From Thiodiazotropha sp040506275 (GTDB lineage: Bacteria; Pseudomonadota; Gammaproteobacteria; Chromatiales; Chromatiaceae): 64,000 nucleotides of DNA. Of this stretch, positions 1 to 7,984 are shown piece by piece; position 1 is the stretch's first letter, and every line of letters starts with the position of its first letter. A model generated the notes under the pieces. The model did no database searches. It saw only the letters and a list, made by a program, of their open reading frames with translations, and was not told the origin of the DNA. The stretch lies in the NCBI GenBank assembly GCA_040506275.1, contig JBEVXD010000012.1, forward strand, positions 79,902 to 143,901, given 5' to 3'. The position numbers were made by a program, and so were the translations under genes.

Positions 1-1425
1 GAAGCCAGCGGTTCATTAGAGGCTTCAACTCAGCCAAGCACTAACCTTCGGGAAACCAAAGATCTGGTAGAGGCTTTTAGTGAAATGCGCAGGCAAGTGC
101 ATAGCCGGCAGAGCCATCTTGACCACATGGTACACCATGATGCATTAACCGAATTACCAAACCGGGTGTTGTTTCGGGATCGATTGGCTCATGCCCTGGA
201 GATTGCGCTCAGAGGTGACTTTTTAGTTGGCTTGATGTTTCTCGATTTAGATCGATTTAAGCAGGTTAATGATAGTTTAGGACACCTGGTAGGGGATGAA
301 CTGCTGAAAGTGATTGCTGAACGCCTGACCGCTCTGATGCGTAGTTCGGATACGGTAGCCAGATTAAGTGGTGATGAGTTTGCGATCCTGATTGAGGGCA
401 TCAACAGTCGTGAGGATATGGAGCCATTGGCGGATAAGATCCTGAAAGCCATCAAAGCACCGATTACCATTGCAAAGAACGAGCTTAGAGTATCGGCGTC
501 TATTGGAATTGCCATAGCGCCACATGATGATGTGTCGGTGGAACATCTGCTCAGAGATGCTGATACTGCGATGTATGAAGCCAAGCGTGAAGGACGGTCC
601 GCATATCGGTTTTTTAGTGGTGAAATGACCACCCGAGCCTCTGAAAGTCTAATGCTGGAAAATGATATTCGGAGTGCAGTGGATTCCGGACAGTTCATCT
701 ACCACTTTCAGCCTATTGTTGAAACTCAGACGGGTAGGTTGTTCTGTTTTGAAGCGCTACTGCGTTGGGAGCATCCTGATCGTGGCTTACTCGATCCAGA
801 TGTTTTTCTCACAGTATTGGATGAGACTGGTCTCATCAACAGTCTGTTTGAACCTATGCTGGCACATGCCATAGCATTTCAGCGGGAGCAGAGTCAGTTA
901 CGCGATGAAACAGTTGCGATATCGATTAATCTCTCGGCTAGATTACTCAACGATCCTACATTCTGTAGAGGTTTGCTCGAGAGTCTGGTCAATGGTGAGA
1001 TTCCAGTTGGGAGTTTGATTCTGGAAATAACTGAAGATACGCTTACCCAGGAACTGGCTGAAGCTGATGTTTTTCTACAACAGGCCAAAGCACTTGGAGC
1101 GAGAATAGCATTGGATGATTTTGGTACCGGACAGGCATCGCTCAGCCATCTGCGTCAATTCCCTTTTGATCTGTTAAAGATAGACAGGGATTTCATAAAA
1201 AATGTTAACGCCGACACTTATGATGCCAGTCTCGTTACAGCAATGATTCAACTCGCCCATGCTTTTCGGATCGATGTAATTGCGGAAGGTGTTGAAAGTG
1301 AATCTCAACTGGGGTTTTTGCAGGAGCATGATTGTGATTTTATCCAGGGCTATCTGGTTGGATTTCCGCAACATGCAGAGAAACCGGTTGAGTCCATAGG
1401 GCATATCCCATTGTTTCAAACGTGA
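1..1425 (+). CDS. GGDEF-EAL domain protein, 5' end outside the window
   Basis: This is the C-terminal part of a c-di-GMP signalling protein. The frame is open from base 1; the first codons (around 55-90) look like the end of a HAMP-type linker (LVEAFSEM), so a membrane sensor part probably lies upstream and the ATG at 85 is unlikely to be the real start. A GGDEF domain follows with a degenerate SGDEF signature (367-381), so cyclase activity is uncertain. The EAL domain keeps EALL (from 751), the LEITE stretch, DDFGTG, IAEGVE and QGY, so phosphodiesterase activity is plausible. The stop is at 1423-1425. No neighbour suggests the signal sensed. Confidence 0.9.
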   Translation, partial: EASGSLEASTQPSTNLRETKDLVEAFSEMRRQVHSRQSHLDHMVHHDALTELPNRVLFRDRLAHALEIALRGDFLVGLMFLDLDRFKQVNDSLGHLVGDELLKVIAERLTALMRSSDTVARLSGDEFAILIEGINSREDMEPLADKILKAIKAPITIAKNELRVSASIGIAIAPHDDVSVEHLLRDADTAMYEAKREGRSAYRFFSGEMTTRASESLMLENDIRSAVDSGQFIYHFQPIVETQTGRLFCFEALLRWEHPDRGLLDPDVFLTVLDETGLINSLFEPMLAHAIAFQREQSQLRDETVAISINLSARLLNDPTFCRGLLESLVNGEIPVGSLILEITEDTLTQELAEADVFLQQAKALGARIALDDFGTGQASLSHLRQFPFDLLKIDRDFIKNVNADTYDASLVTAMIQLAHAFRIDVIAEGVESESQLGFLQEHDCDFIQGYLVGFPQHAEKPVESIGHIPLFQT

Positions 1426-1508
1426 GGCGAATAGAGGTTCTCCAGTAAGAATAATGGGTTACTACTGGAGTAAGCTGCAGCTGATCCCTTTTTCTGATGT
1501 TAAAGCCC

Positions 1509-1537
1509 TTGACAGCGGGCTGAAAGTACCGTAGATT
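1509..1537 (+). promoter_or_regulatory. sigma-70 promoter of the tRNA-Glu gene
   Basis: TTGACA (1509-1514) and TAGATT (1532-1537) are separated by exactly 17 bases, about 55 bases upstream of the tRNA. The bases after the -10 box are GC-rich (TCGCGCTC), like the discriminators of stringently controlled stable-RNA promoters. This is seen directly; use as promoter is inferred. Confidence 0.75.
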
Positions 1538-1591
1538 TCGCGCTCGGCTTTACAGCTGGCCTCCAGATAATGGAGCCTTTTGTGAAGACCT

Positions 1592-1667
1592 GTCCCCATC
1601 GTCTAGAGGCCTAGGACACTGGCCTTTCACGCCGGTAACAGGGGTTCGACTCCCCTTGGGGACGCCA
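1592..1667 (+). tRNA. tRNA-Glu (anticodon TTC)
   Basis: A 76-base cloverleaf with a 7-bp acceptor stem (GTCCCCA with TGGGGAC), discriminator G1664 and encoded CCA at 1665-1667. The anticodon arm CTGGC/GCCGG encloses CTTTCAC, giving anticodon TTC (1626-1628), which reads GAA and GAG. The T arm contains GGTTCGACTCC. It stands alone, with its own promoter just upstream. The rest of the interval (1668-1945) shows nothing I recognise. Confidence 0.97.
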
Positions 1668-1945
1668 TAAACTCGTTGTAACGATTTTATTGGTTGTTCT
1701 GGACTGAATCTGTACTCATCCCACATCTATCCTTGCGAACTCCTCTGCGCTTGATCCGCTGTTAACCATAAGCACAATATCCCCTATTAAACTGTATCTT
1801 TAACCTGGGCAGTCAATAATACAATTTACACCAGTAAGACCAATCTATATCTTAAATCGGCATCCACAGATTCAGGTTTATAGGTTTTTCAAGATACATA
1901 ATAAGTAATTTAGTTGGTTTTAGTTTAACTGGAGATGAATTTGAT

Positions 1946-2260
1946 ATGAAAATGAACGACCCGTTCGGCCGTATGCAAAGACGTCATCAGCAAGGCTATG
2001 AGATGATGCGGGATGCACTTCGCGAGGCAGAGATCGATTCGCCAGCTCAAGCAGAGGAAGCTATCAGGCAGGCATGGAAACGCGGGTTTAAGTTTATGGG
2101 TGTGGGTATGCTGGCACTATTGTTTATACTCTTATTTATACCCACTGCAGCACCGCTGATTCTTGTGTTGGCAATGCTTATGGTGGTCTGGGTGGTCAGT
2201 TCAAACTTAAATGGTCAGAAATACATCAAGCGTTACATTGAAGAGGATCTGAAACGCTGA
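1946..2260 (+). CDS. small membrane-anchored protein of unknown function
   Basis: A 104-residue protein that I cannot assign to a named family. The first ~50 residues are polar and helical (rich in R, Q, E, A), residues ~53-88 form one long or two close membrane segments (GVGMLALLFILLF and LILVLAMLMVVWVV), and the tail is basic and acidic (YIKRYIEEDLKR). A GGAG sequence at 1931-1934 lies 11 bases before the ATG; a second in-frame ATG at 1952 is possible. It stands alone after the tRNA. Confidence 0.65.
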   Translation: MKMNDPFGRMQRRHQQGYEMMRDALREAEIDSPAQAEEAIRQAWKRGFKFMGVGMLALLFILLFIPTAAPLILVLAMLMVVWVVSSNLNGQKYIKRYIEEDLKR

Positions 2261-2611
2261 TGTGGCATGCGATATATCAACTTTCAGTTCACTGAAGTAA
2301 TTACTACTCTGATCAATCAGTACCTCTGTTTTAAGAGGAAGTTGATAACAAGTTTTATAATCTTGGTAGGGTGGGGCCATGCCCCACCAAAAGGCGCTGT
2401 ATGTTCAAGGTTTTTCAGTCTGCATGGATGTTTGTCAAATTATAATATCCTTAAACAAATAGATTGTTTTTTGGACTTAAAAAATGACATTAAATATGAA
2501 AAAGGTTGTATACAATATTGCCAATCATTTGTCTCAATATTTTGGCTGAACAATCAACCTAATTAAGTGTCTGCATTATGTATTTCTTTATTAATCGTGT
2601 GATGTTTTTCG
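2261..2611. other. intergenic stretch with one REP-like palindrome
   Basis: No convincing gene lies here. A 99-codon open frame (2267-2566) runs through the palindromic repeat at 2366-2388 and has no family features, so I do not call it. The rest is AT-rich. Confidence 0.5.
2366..2388. repeat. REP-like palindrome, GTAGGGTGGGG type
   Basis: A 23-base sequence starting GTAGGGTGGGGCC and ending ATGCCCCACC, with GGTGGGGC and GCCCCACC as arms. The same family recurs at 9282-9340, 48877-49036, 49188-49328 and 63526-63852, always between genes, in a GTGGGG form and a GTGCGG form. Confidence 0.8.
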
Positions 2612-3124
2612 ATGAGTGAAAAGAGTAAGGATAACCAGAGTCAGGGTACAATTGTGCTATGGATTGCTGCTGCTATTTTGCTGATTGCGATCAGTGTGGT
2701 GGCTGTTTACAAAGCCTGGCCAATGCTGTTTCCCGAGATCAGCCAATCAGCAGTAGTAGATCCTCAATGCGACTTGCGCCAAGGGCCATGTATATCCTCA
2801 ATTAACACTGATGTACAAATCAGTTTTTCAATTCAACCCCAGGAGATACCACTTGTAAAACCTTTGAAATTACATGTGCAGGTTAAGGGCGTTAATGCGC
2901 ATAAGGTGGAAGTCGACTTTGTCGGTGTTGACATGAACATGGGCTTCAACAGGGTGGTATTGCAGCAGTACGAGGCGGGTCTTTATGAAGGTGACGGAAT
3001 GATACCTGTTTGTGTCAGGGACTCAATGGAGTGGGAGGCAAAAGTGTTGATTACTACCGATCAGGGCCTACTGTCTGCCCCCTATCGTTTTATTACAGTA
3101 CGTCCAGGTATACCCTTGCCTTGA
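2612..3124 (+). CDS. single-pass membrane protein with FixH/YtkA-like periplasmic domain
   Basis: A 170-residue protein with a short cytoplasmic head, one membrane anchor (residues ~13-35, TIVLWIAAAILLIAISVVAV) and a ~130-residue outer domain. The stretch VDFVGVDMNMGFNRVVL, then GLYEGDG, PVC and MEWEAKVLI, recalls the beta-sandwich of FixH/YtkA-type domains, which have a conserved Met-x-Met-Gly loop. Such domains occur in cytochrome oxidase maturation and copper-related proteins. This is a resemblance, not a firm assignment. Cysteines are present in PQCDLRQGPC. No strong ribosome site is visible and no operon partner is adjacent. Confidence 0.6.
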   Translation: MSEKSKDNQSQGTIVLWIAAAILLIAISVVAVYKAWPMLFPEISQSAVVDPQCDLRQGPCISSINTDVQISFSIQPQEIPLVKPLKLHVQVKGVNAHKVEVDFVGVDMNMGFNRVVLQQYEAGLYEGDGMIPVCVRDSMEWEAKVLITTDQGLLSAPYRFITVRPGIPLP

Positions 3125-3410
3125 GCGTTAGATCTTTTGCGGAAACTGATTAATCTATACGAATCTGGAATCGTATGAACGGCAGGTACTAAGGCACAAT
3201 ATCAGTAACTATTTATAAAAGTAATGAATATTGCACTGAATCTGGCGCTTATTTAATGGTCATGCTGAAACACAGGCCCTGCCCACGCTTTTGCATATCC
3301 TGATCAGAGTTTGATCTCATTACCGACTACTCATTTGCCTAATTACTGATAACCGTCACTGTCAATTGGTCTACTCCTGTGTTAAATACTTGGCCTGCTT
3401 GTGGATATTA

Positions 3411-3689
3411 TTAACCCGGCACCTTAATAGGCAGGTTCAGGGCGACAAGAAGGTTCTTGATCAAGGCGTGACTCGCAGGTAATGGTTGCGCCCTTGTCAA
3501 GAGTCACAACGCAGAGCAAGGGCCTTCTTGTCGCCCCTAACAGTATGAATGTAAAATGACAGGCCTAAGCGTGCCTGCCTGCAGACTGCGTTATCAAAAC
3601 TTGTTGTAGGAGTGCTACAGCTGCGTTTAGATGCCTTGCTGCAGGCAGGCACGTTTAGGCTGAACCTACCTATTAAGGTGCCGGGTTAA
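3411..3689. mobile_element. nested palindromic element, copy A, with TTAA at both ends
   Basis: A 271 bp element (3415-3685) flanked by TTAA (3411-3414 and 3686-3689). The outer ends (3415-3439 and 3661-3685) are inverted repeats with one mismatch. Inside are two hairpins. Hairpin 1 has perfect 14 bp arms (3440-3453 and 3523-3536) around a core with GTGACTC (3468-3474) and its complement GAGTCAC (3501-3507). Hairpin 2 has 22 bp arms with one mismatch (3563-3584 and 3639-3660) around CTGCGTT, ATCAAAA (3593-3599) and TTTAGAT (3626-3632). It encodes no protein. It lies ~190 bp upstream of mcl, in a gene-free interval (3125-3879) where I see nothing else. Confidence 0.75.
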
Positions 3690-3879
3690 TAAATATTCCC
3701 ACAACAGGGCAGAACGTACCTGGTTTGAATATATTGCAGCGCAATAAACAATCATGCGATACGACATGAATACAAAGTAACTGCAACAAACCGGGATTAA
3801 AAAATCATAAATACTGAACTTGGAAACAACGGCTAGACCGTTTTTTTGTTCAGGGCAGAAAACACGGAGGAATCCAAAT

Positions 3880-4860
3880 ATGGCCTTCAAGAATCGCCTG
3901 CATAGAAGCGAACTGGCCGTACCGGGCAGTAATTTGCGTATGCTTGAAAAAGCACCGCATTCCGGTGCTGATCTTGTATTTATCGATCTGGAAGATGCTG
4001 TTGCACCATCTGACAAAGAACAAGCCAGAAAAAACACGATAGATGCACTCAATAGTTATGACTGGTCGAATTGCTCGGTATCGGTCCGAATCAACGGTCT
4101 TGATTCCCACTTCTGTTATCGCGACATTGTTGATGTTGTTGAGCAGGCGGGAGATAAGCTGGACACCATTCTGGTACCGAAGGTTGGTAAACCATCTGAT
4201 CTTGAATTTGTGGCTCTGCTACTTGAACAGATTGAAGCGGCAAAAGGGCTCAAGCAGATCAATATGCACGCTCTGATTGAGACTGCAATGGGTATGGCCA
4301 ACGTGGAATCAATCGCACAAAGTTGTCCAGATCGACTTGAAGCTCTGGTATTTGGTGTTGCCGATTACGCTGCATCGACTCAAGCGCGAACCGTCAGCAT
4401 GGGAGGCGTCAATCCAGACTATCATGTATTGGCCGATGCAGATGCCAATGGTGACCGGGGGATCTATCTGGGTAATCAGTGGCACTTTGCCATGTCCCGC
4501 ATGATCGTCGCCTGCCGGGCCTACGGGTTACGTCCAATCGATGGACCGTTTGGTGATTTCAGTGATCCCGAAGGGTATTTGGCGGTGGCAAAATCCTTTG
4601 CTGCACTCGGTGGTGAAGGTAAATGGGCCATTCACCCTGCACAGATTGAACTGGCCAATCAGGTATTCACGCCGAGTGATGCTGAGGTGGACCGGGCAAG
4701 ACGCATCATTAGCGCTATGGAGGAGGCTGCCGCAGCGGGACAGGGTGCTGTCAGTCTGGATGGCCGCATGATCGATGCCGCCTCCATTCGCCAGGCTGAG
4801 GTGCTGTTGGAGAAGATAGCTCAGGTTGAGCGGCTGGCCAAACGGGAGGTCGCTGCGTGA
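3880..4860 (+). CDS. mcl: L-malyl-CoA / beta-methylmalyl-CoA lyase
   Basis: A 326-residue member of the HpcH/HpaI/CitE-type aldolase family. It would cleave malyl-CoA into acetyl-CoA and glyoxylate (or the methylmalyl-CoA equivalent) with a divalent metal. Visible features are the N-terminal RSELAVPGSN with its substrate-binding Arg, VFIDLEDAVAPSDK, RINGLDS, LVPKVGKP, ALIETAMGM with the metal-binding Glu, VFGVADYAAS and GKWAIHPAQIE. The ATG at 3880 is chosen because GGAGG (3866-3870) sits 9 bases upstream; an in-frame TTG at 3820 has no such site. The stop overlaps the GTG of mtkA, so the three genes form one operon. The pairing with malate-CoA ligase points to serine-cycle type use. Confidence 0.92.
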   Translation: MAFKNRLHRSELAVPGSNLRMLEKAPHSGADLVFIDLEDAVAPSDKEQARKNTIDALNSYDWSNCSVSVRINGLDSHFCYRDIVDVVEQAGDKLDTILVPKVGKPSDLEFVALLLEQIEAAKGLKQINMHALIETAMGMANVESIAQSCPDRLEALVFGVADYAASTQARTVSMGGVNPDYHVLADADANGDRGIYLGNQWHFAMSRMIVACRAYGLRPIDGPFGDFSDPEGYLAVAKSFAALGGEGKWAIHPAQIELANQVFTPSDAEVDRARRIISAMEEAAAAGQGAVSLDGRMIDAASIRQAEVLLEKIAQVERLAKREVAA

Positions 4861-6029
4861 ATATCCATGAATATCAGACCAAAGATCTTTTTCGCCACTA
4901 CCAAATCGCTGTACCCGAGGGTCGAATGGCCCATTCTGCTAATAAGGCCCTGACCGCAGCAGAGCAGCTTGGTGGTGAAGGTTGGGTGGTTAAGGCCCAG
5001 ATACATGCTGGGGGGCGCGGTAAGGCTGGAGGTGTTCTGGTTGCCAATAACCTGGATGAAGTGCGCGAGCATGCTGAAAAGCTGATTGGAAGTCACCTGA
5101 TTACCAAGCAGACCGGAGAGCAGGGTCGTATGGTTAACCGGGTGCTGGTTGAACAGCTTCAGGATATCCAGGCCGAATACTATCTTGGTCTGGTGATCAA
5201 CCGGGCTAACCAGCGGATTACTTTGATTGCCTCTGCAGCCGGGGGTATGGATATCGAGGAGGTTGCCGCTTCCACTCCTGATAAGGTGATAAACGAGGTG
5301 GTTGACCCCGCTGTGGGCCTGCAGGATTTTCAATGTCGCAAGGTGGCTGCTGGTATCGGCCTTAGCGGCAAACAGATTAATGCTGCTGCACGTATTATGA
5401 AGCGTCTCTATCGCTGTTTTCGTGATAAGGATGCATTGATGGCTGAGATTAATCCATTGGTAACTACCGGGGATGGTCAGTTTCTGGCCCTGGATGCAAA
5501 GATGTCCTTCGATGGCAATGCACTGTTTCGTCAACCGGAGATTGCCGATCAAAGGGATTTCGATGAAGAGGACCCGAAAGAGGTTGAAGCATCGGGACAC
5601 GATCTTAACTACATCGCACTGGATGGCAGTGTCGGTTGCATAGTGAACGGTGCCGGGTTGGCGATGGCAACCATGGACGCAATCAGCCTCTATGGAGGGC
5701 GACCTGCTAATTTTCTTGATGTAGGCGGTGGTGCATCGCCGGAGAAGATAGCCAACGCCTTTCGAATTGTTCTGGAAGACCCCAATGTCAAAGTGTTGAT
5801 GCTGAATATCTATGCAGGCATCAATCGTTGCGACTGGATTGCTGAGGGTATTGTCAAAGCGGTCGCGGACCAGGAGGTCAATGTGCCCATCGTAGTGCGC
5901 CTGGCTGGAACCAACCTGGAAGAGGGACGGAAGATTCTGGCCGATTCAGGATTACAGTACATACATGCCGATCGTTTAAGTGACGCGGCTGAGAAGTCAG
6001 TTAAAGCACTTGCAGGAGGAACGGTATGA
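4857..6029 (+). CDS. mtkA: malate-CoA ligase (malate thiokinase), beta subunit
   Basis: A 390-residue SucC-type ATP-grasp subunit. With MtkB it would make malyl-CoA from malate, CoA and ATP. The N-terminus MNIHEYQTKDLF, the ATP-grasp loop VKAQIHAGGRGKAGG, the metal-site region LMAEINPLV and the CoA-ligase part GGGASPEKIANAF with NIYAGINRCDWIA are all present. Family sequence alone cannot separate it from succinyl-CoA synthetase. The malate call rests on the operon with malyl-CoA lyase. The start is GTG at 4857, overlapping the mcl stop by 4 bases, and its stop overlaps the mtkB start by 4 bases. Translational coupling is therefore likely. Confidence 0.88.
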   Translation: MNIHEYQTKDLFRHYQIAVPEGRMAHSANKALTAAEQLGGEGWVVKAQIHAGGRGKAGGVLVANNLDEVREHAEKLIGSHLITKQTGEQGRMVNRVLVEQLQDIQAEYYLGLVINRANQRITLIASAAGGMDIEEVAASTPDKVINEVVDPAVGLQDFQCRKVAAGIGLSGKQINAAARIMKRLYRCFRDKDALMAEINPLVTTGDGQFLALDAKMSFDGNALFRQPEIADQRDFDEEDPKEVEASGHDLNYIALDGSVGCIVNGAGLAMATMDAISLYGGRPANFLDVGGGASPEKIANAFRIVLEDPNVKVLMLNIYAGINRCDWIAEGIVKAVADQEVNVPIVVRLAGTNLEEGRKILADSGLQYIHADRLSDAAEKSVKALAGGTV

Positions 6030-6913
6030 GTATTTTGGTCAACAAGAATTCCAGAGTCATCTTTCAAGGCTTCACCGGTCAGCACGCTACTTTTCATGCC
6101 CAAGAGGCAATCCGCATGGGCACACAGGTAGTCGGCGGGGTCACCCCTGGAAAGGGTGGTCAAACACACATCGACAGGCCTGTATTTGATACGGTTAAAG
6201 ATGCCGTTGAGCAGACTGGTGCGGATGTCAGTGTGGTTTTTGTGCCACCTGCGTTCACAGCCGATGCGGTGATGGAGGCGATTGATGCGGGGATCAAGGT
6301 GATCGTTGTGATCACTGATGGTGTGCCTGTGCAGGATATGGTCAGAGTAAAACGCTATCTGATTGGACATGAGGCCATTATCATTGGGCCCAATACAGCG
6401 GGGGTGATCACTCCTGAAGAGTGTAAAGTCGGGATCATGCCGGCCCATATCTATCACAAAGGGCGAATCGGTGTGGTCTCCCGTTCCGGCACCCTCAATT
6501 ACGAAGCTGTGGAACAGATGAGCGAACTGGATCTGGGTATCTCTACCAGTATCAGCATCGGTGGTGATCCGGTAAATGGTTGTGATTTCCTTACCCTGAT
6601 GAAACAGTTTGCTTCAGACCCTGATACTGATGCGGTATTGATGATCGGTGAAATTGGTGGATCCCAGGAAGTCGAGGCGGCAACCTGGGCCAGAGAGCAT
6701 ATGCAAAAACCACTGATCGGGTTCATTGCTGGAGCAACCGCGCCAGCAGGTCGAACCATGGGACATGCTGGAGCCATTATCTCCGGTGAAGACGATACGG
6801 CCCAGGCCAAAATGAAGCGATTGGCTGAGCTGGATGTTCACGTGGTACAGAATGCTGCAGAGATTGGACGGACGGTTCAAAAGAGTCTCGTGCAGCAGGA
6901 GTGTCTCGCTTAG
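6026..6913 (+). CDS. mtkB: malate-CoA ligase, alpha subunit
   Basis: A 295-residue SucD-type subunit that binds CoA and carries the phosphohistidine. The Rossmann entry FQGFTGQHATFHAQEAI, the GGVTPGKGG loop, VVSRSGTLNYE and the active-site stretch TMGHAGAIISG (phospho-His in GHAG) are intact. The length matches the family. The ATGA overlap with mtkA shows coupling. The gene is followed after 15 bases by a palindromic element (6929-7022), which may end or attenuate the transcript. Confidence 0.9.
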   Translation: MSILVNKNSRVIFQGFTGQHATFHAQEAIRMGTQVVGGVTPGKGGQTHIDRPVFDTVKDAVEQTGADVSVVFVPPAFTADAVMEAIDAGIKVIVVITDGVPVQDMVRVKRYLIGHEAIIIGPNTAGVITPEECKVGIMPAHIYHKGRIGVVSRSGTLNYEAVEQMSELDLGISTSISIGGDPVNGCDFLTLMKQFASDPDTDAVLMIGEIGGSQEVEAATWAREHMQKPLIGFIAGATAPAGRTMGHAGAIISGEDDTAQAKMKRLAELDVHVVQNAAEIGRTVQKSLVQQECLA

Positions 6914-6928
6914 GGTCTCACCCGGAGG

Positions 6929-7022
6929 GAGGCCCGCTCAGGCCAGGATCCTGCGTTGCAATGCTTGACAAGGGCGCCATTGCCTGCGCATTGCGCCTTG
7001 ACTCCTGGCCTGGGCGGGCCTC
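6929..7022. mobile_element. nested palindromic element, copy C
   Basis: A 94 bp hairpin just after mtkB. Arms of 20 bases (6929-6948 and 7003-7022) match at 19 positions. The core reads CTGCGTT (6951-6957), GCAATGC (6958-6964), TTGACAAGGGCG...CCTGC, then GCATTGC (6988-6994), the exact complement of the first 7-mer, then GCCTTGA. The core arrangement matches copies A and D while the arms and the 7-mers differ. I see no clear target duplication. Confidence 0.75.
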
Positions 7023-7182
7023 TATAATCGTCAATTAGTATGAAGCACTACACCAGCACTAATGGATGTTTGGTAGTGAACAGTACGGCAAGCGGATTAA
7101 TTATGCATATTGAGGAGCAGGTTAGGCTAGAGGCCTAGACCAATAGGAATGATAATCCCAGCTTGTAATTGGCACAGAATAG

Positions 7183-7196
7183 GAGGAATATTCCTC
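7183..7196. promoter_or_regulatory. 14 bp palindrome upstream of the ParA-like gene
   Basis: GAGGAATATTCCTC is a perfect palindrome ending 29 bases before the ATG at 7226. It could be an operator or a hairpin in the leader. No regulator in the window is tied to it. Confidence 0.3.
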
Positions 7197-7225
7197 ACAT
7201 TCACCACTGGAACAGGTTTGGTGAG

Positions 7226-7930
7226 ATGAAAAGGCTTCTGATACTCAACAGCAAGGGAGGCTGTGGCAAAACAACGATTGCGACCAATCTGGCGGGTTAC
7301 TACGCCTCGGCCGGGACGCCGACTGCATTGTTCGATTATGATCCTCAGGGCTCCAGTCAGCGCTGGCTTGGCCTTCGTTCCGAAGAACTTTCCAATATTC
7401 ATGGTGTATTTGCAGCTAAGCCAACACAGGGTGCTGTTACACGCTCATTCGCCCAGCGGGTACCTGGAGAGACGCAAAGAGTCGTGGTGGATACACCAGC
7501 GTCCATGAAGCGCCTCGACATGATGGATATGCTGCGTAATGCCTCTGCAGTGATTGTTCCTGTACTCCCTTCTGCAATTGACCGTCATGTCACGCTGGAT
7601 TTTCTGCAGGAGTTGACCACCCTTTGCCGGCAGATGGGTATTAATATACCTGTAGGTATCGTAGCCAACCGGGTTCGATTGAACACCCGCGCATTCAAGC
7701 AGCTACAAGAGACACTGGCTTTACTGGATATCCCTCTGGTTGCTTTTTTGAGAGATACTCAAAACTATGTGCATGCAGCTGAGAATGGTTGTGCCATCGT
7801 AGAACTCAAAACAGCCTCGATGAAAAAAGATCGTCAGCAGTGGTTGGCGTTAATCGACTGGCTGGAAAGCAGCCATATACCTCCTATGACTCCTCCTGCC
7901 AACAAGGCACAAACTGGACTTGGCAATTAA
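7226..7930 (+). CDS. orphan ParA/MinD-like ATPase
   Basis: A 234-residue P-loop ATPase of the ParA family, which positions cargo such as DNA or protein complexes by cycling on the nucleoid or membrane. The deviant Walker A motif KGGCGKTT is at residues 10-17, followed by DYDPQGSSQRW (switch I) and VVVDTPAS (Walker B region). No parB-like partner or parS-like repeats are visible nearby. The ATG at 7226 is chosen because the family begins directly with the RLLILNSKGG strand; an upstream in-frame TTG at 7169 would add 19 unlikely residues. It lies between the mtk operon and purT and its cargo cannot be named. Confidence 0.75.
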   Translation: MKRLLILNSKGGCGKTTIATNLAGYYASAGTPTALFDYDPQGSSQRWLGLRSEELSNIHGVFAAKPTQGAVTRSFAQRVPGETQRVVVDTPASMKRLDMMDMLRNASAVIVPVLPSAIDRHVTLDFLQELTTLCRQMGINIPVGIVANRVRLNTRAFKQLQETLALLDIPLVAFLRDTQNYVHAAENGCAIVELKTASMKKDRQQWLALIDWLESSHIPPMTPPANKAQTGLGN

Positions 7931-7984
7931 TTCTTCTATATTTTCTCTCTTGCTCTCCTAAATCACTCTTTACAGGATCTGGCG

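Noticed and set aside
2267..2566. 99-codon plus-strand open frame
   Set aside because: It runs through a REP-like palindrome, has no ribosome site and no family features.
4857..6913. Succinyl-CoA synthetase sucCD of the TCA cycle
   Set aside because: Family sequence alone allows it, but the overlap with malyl-CoA lyase and absence of other TCA genes favour malate-CoA ligase.
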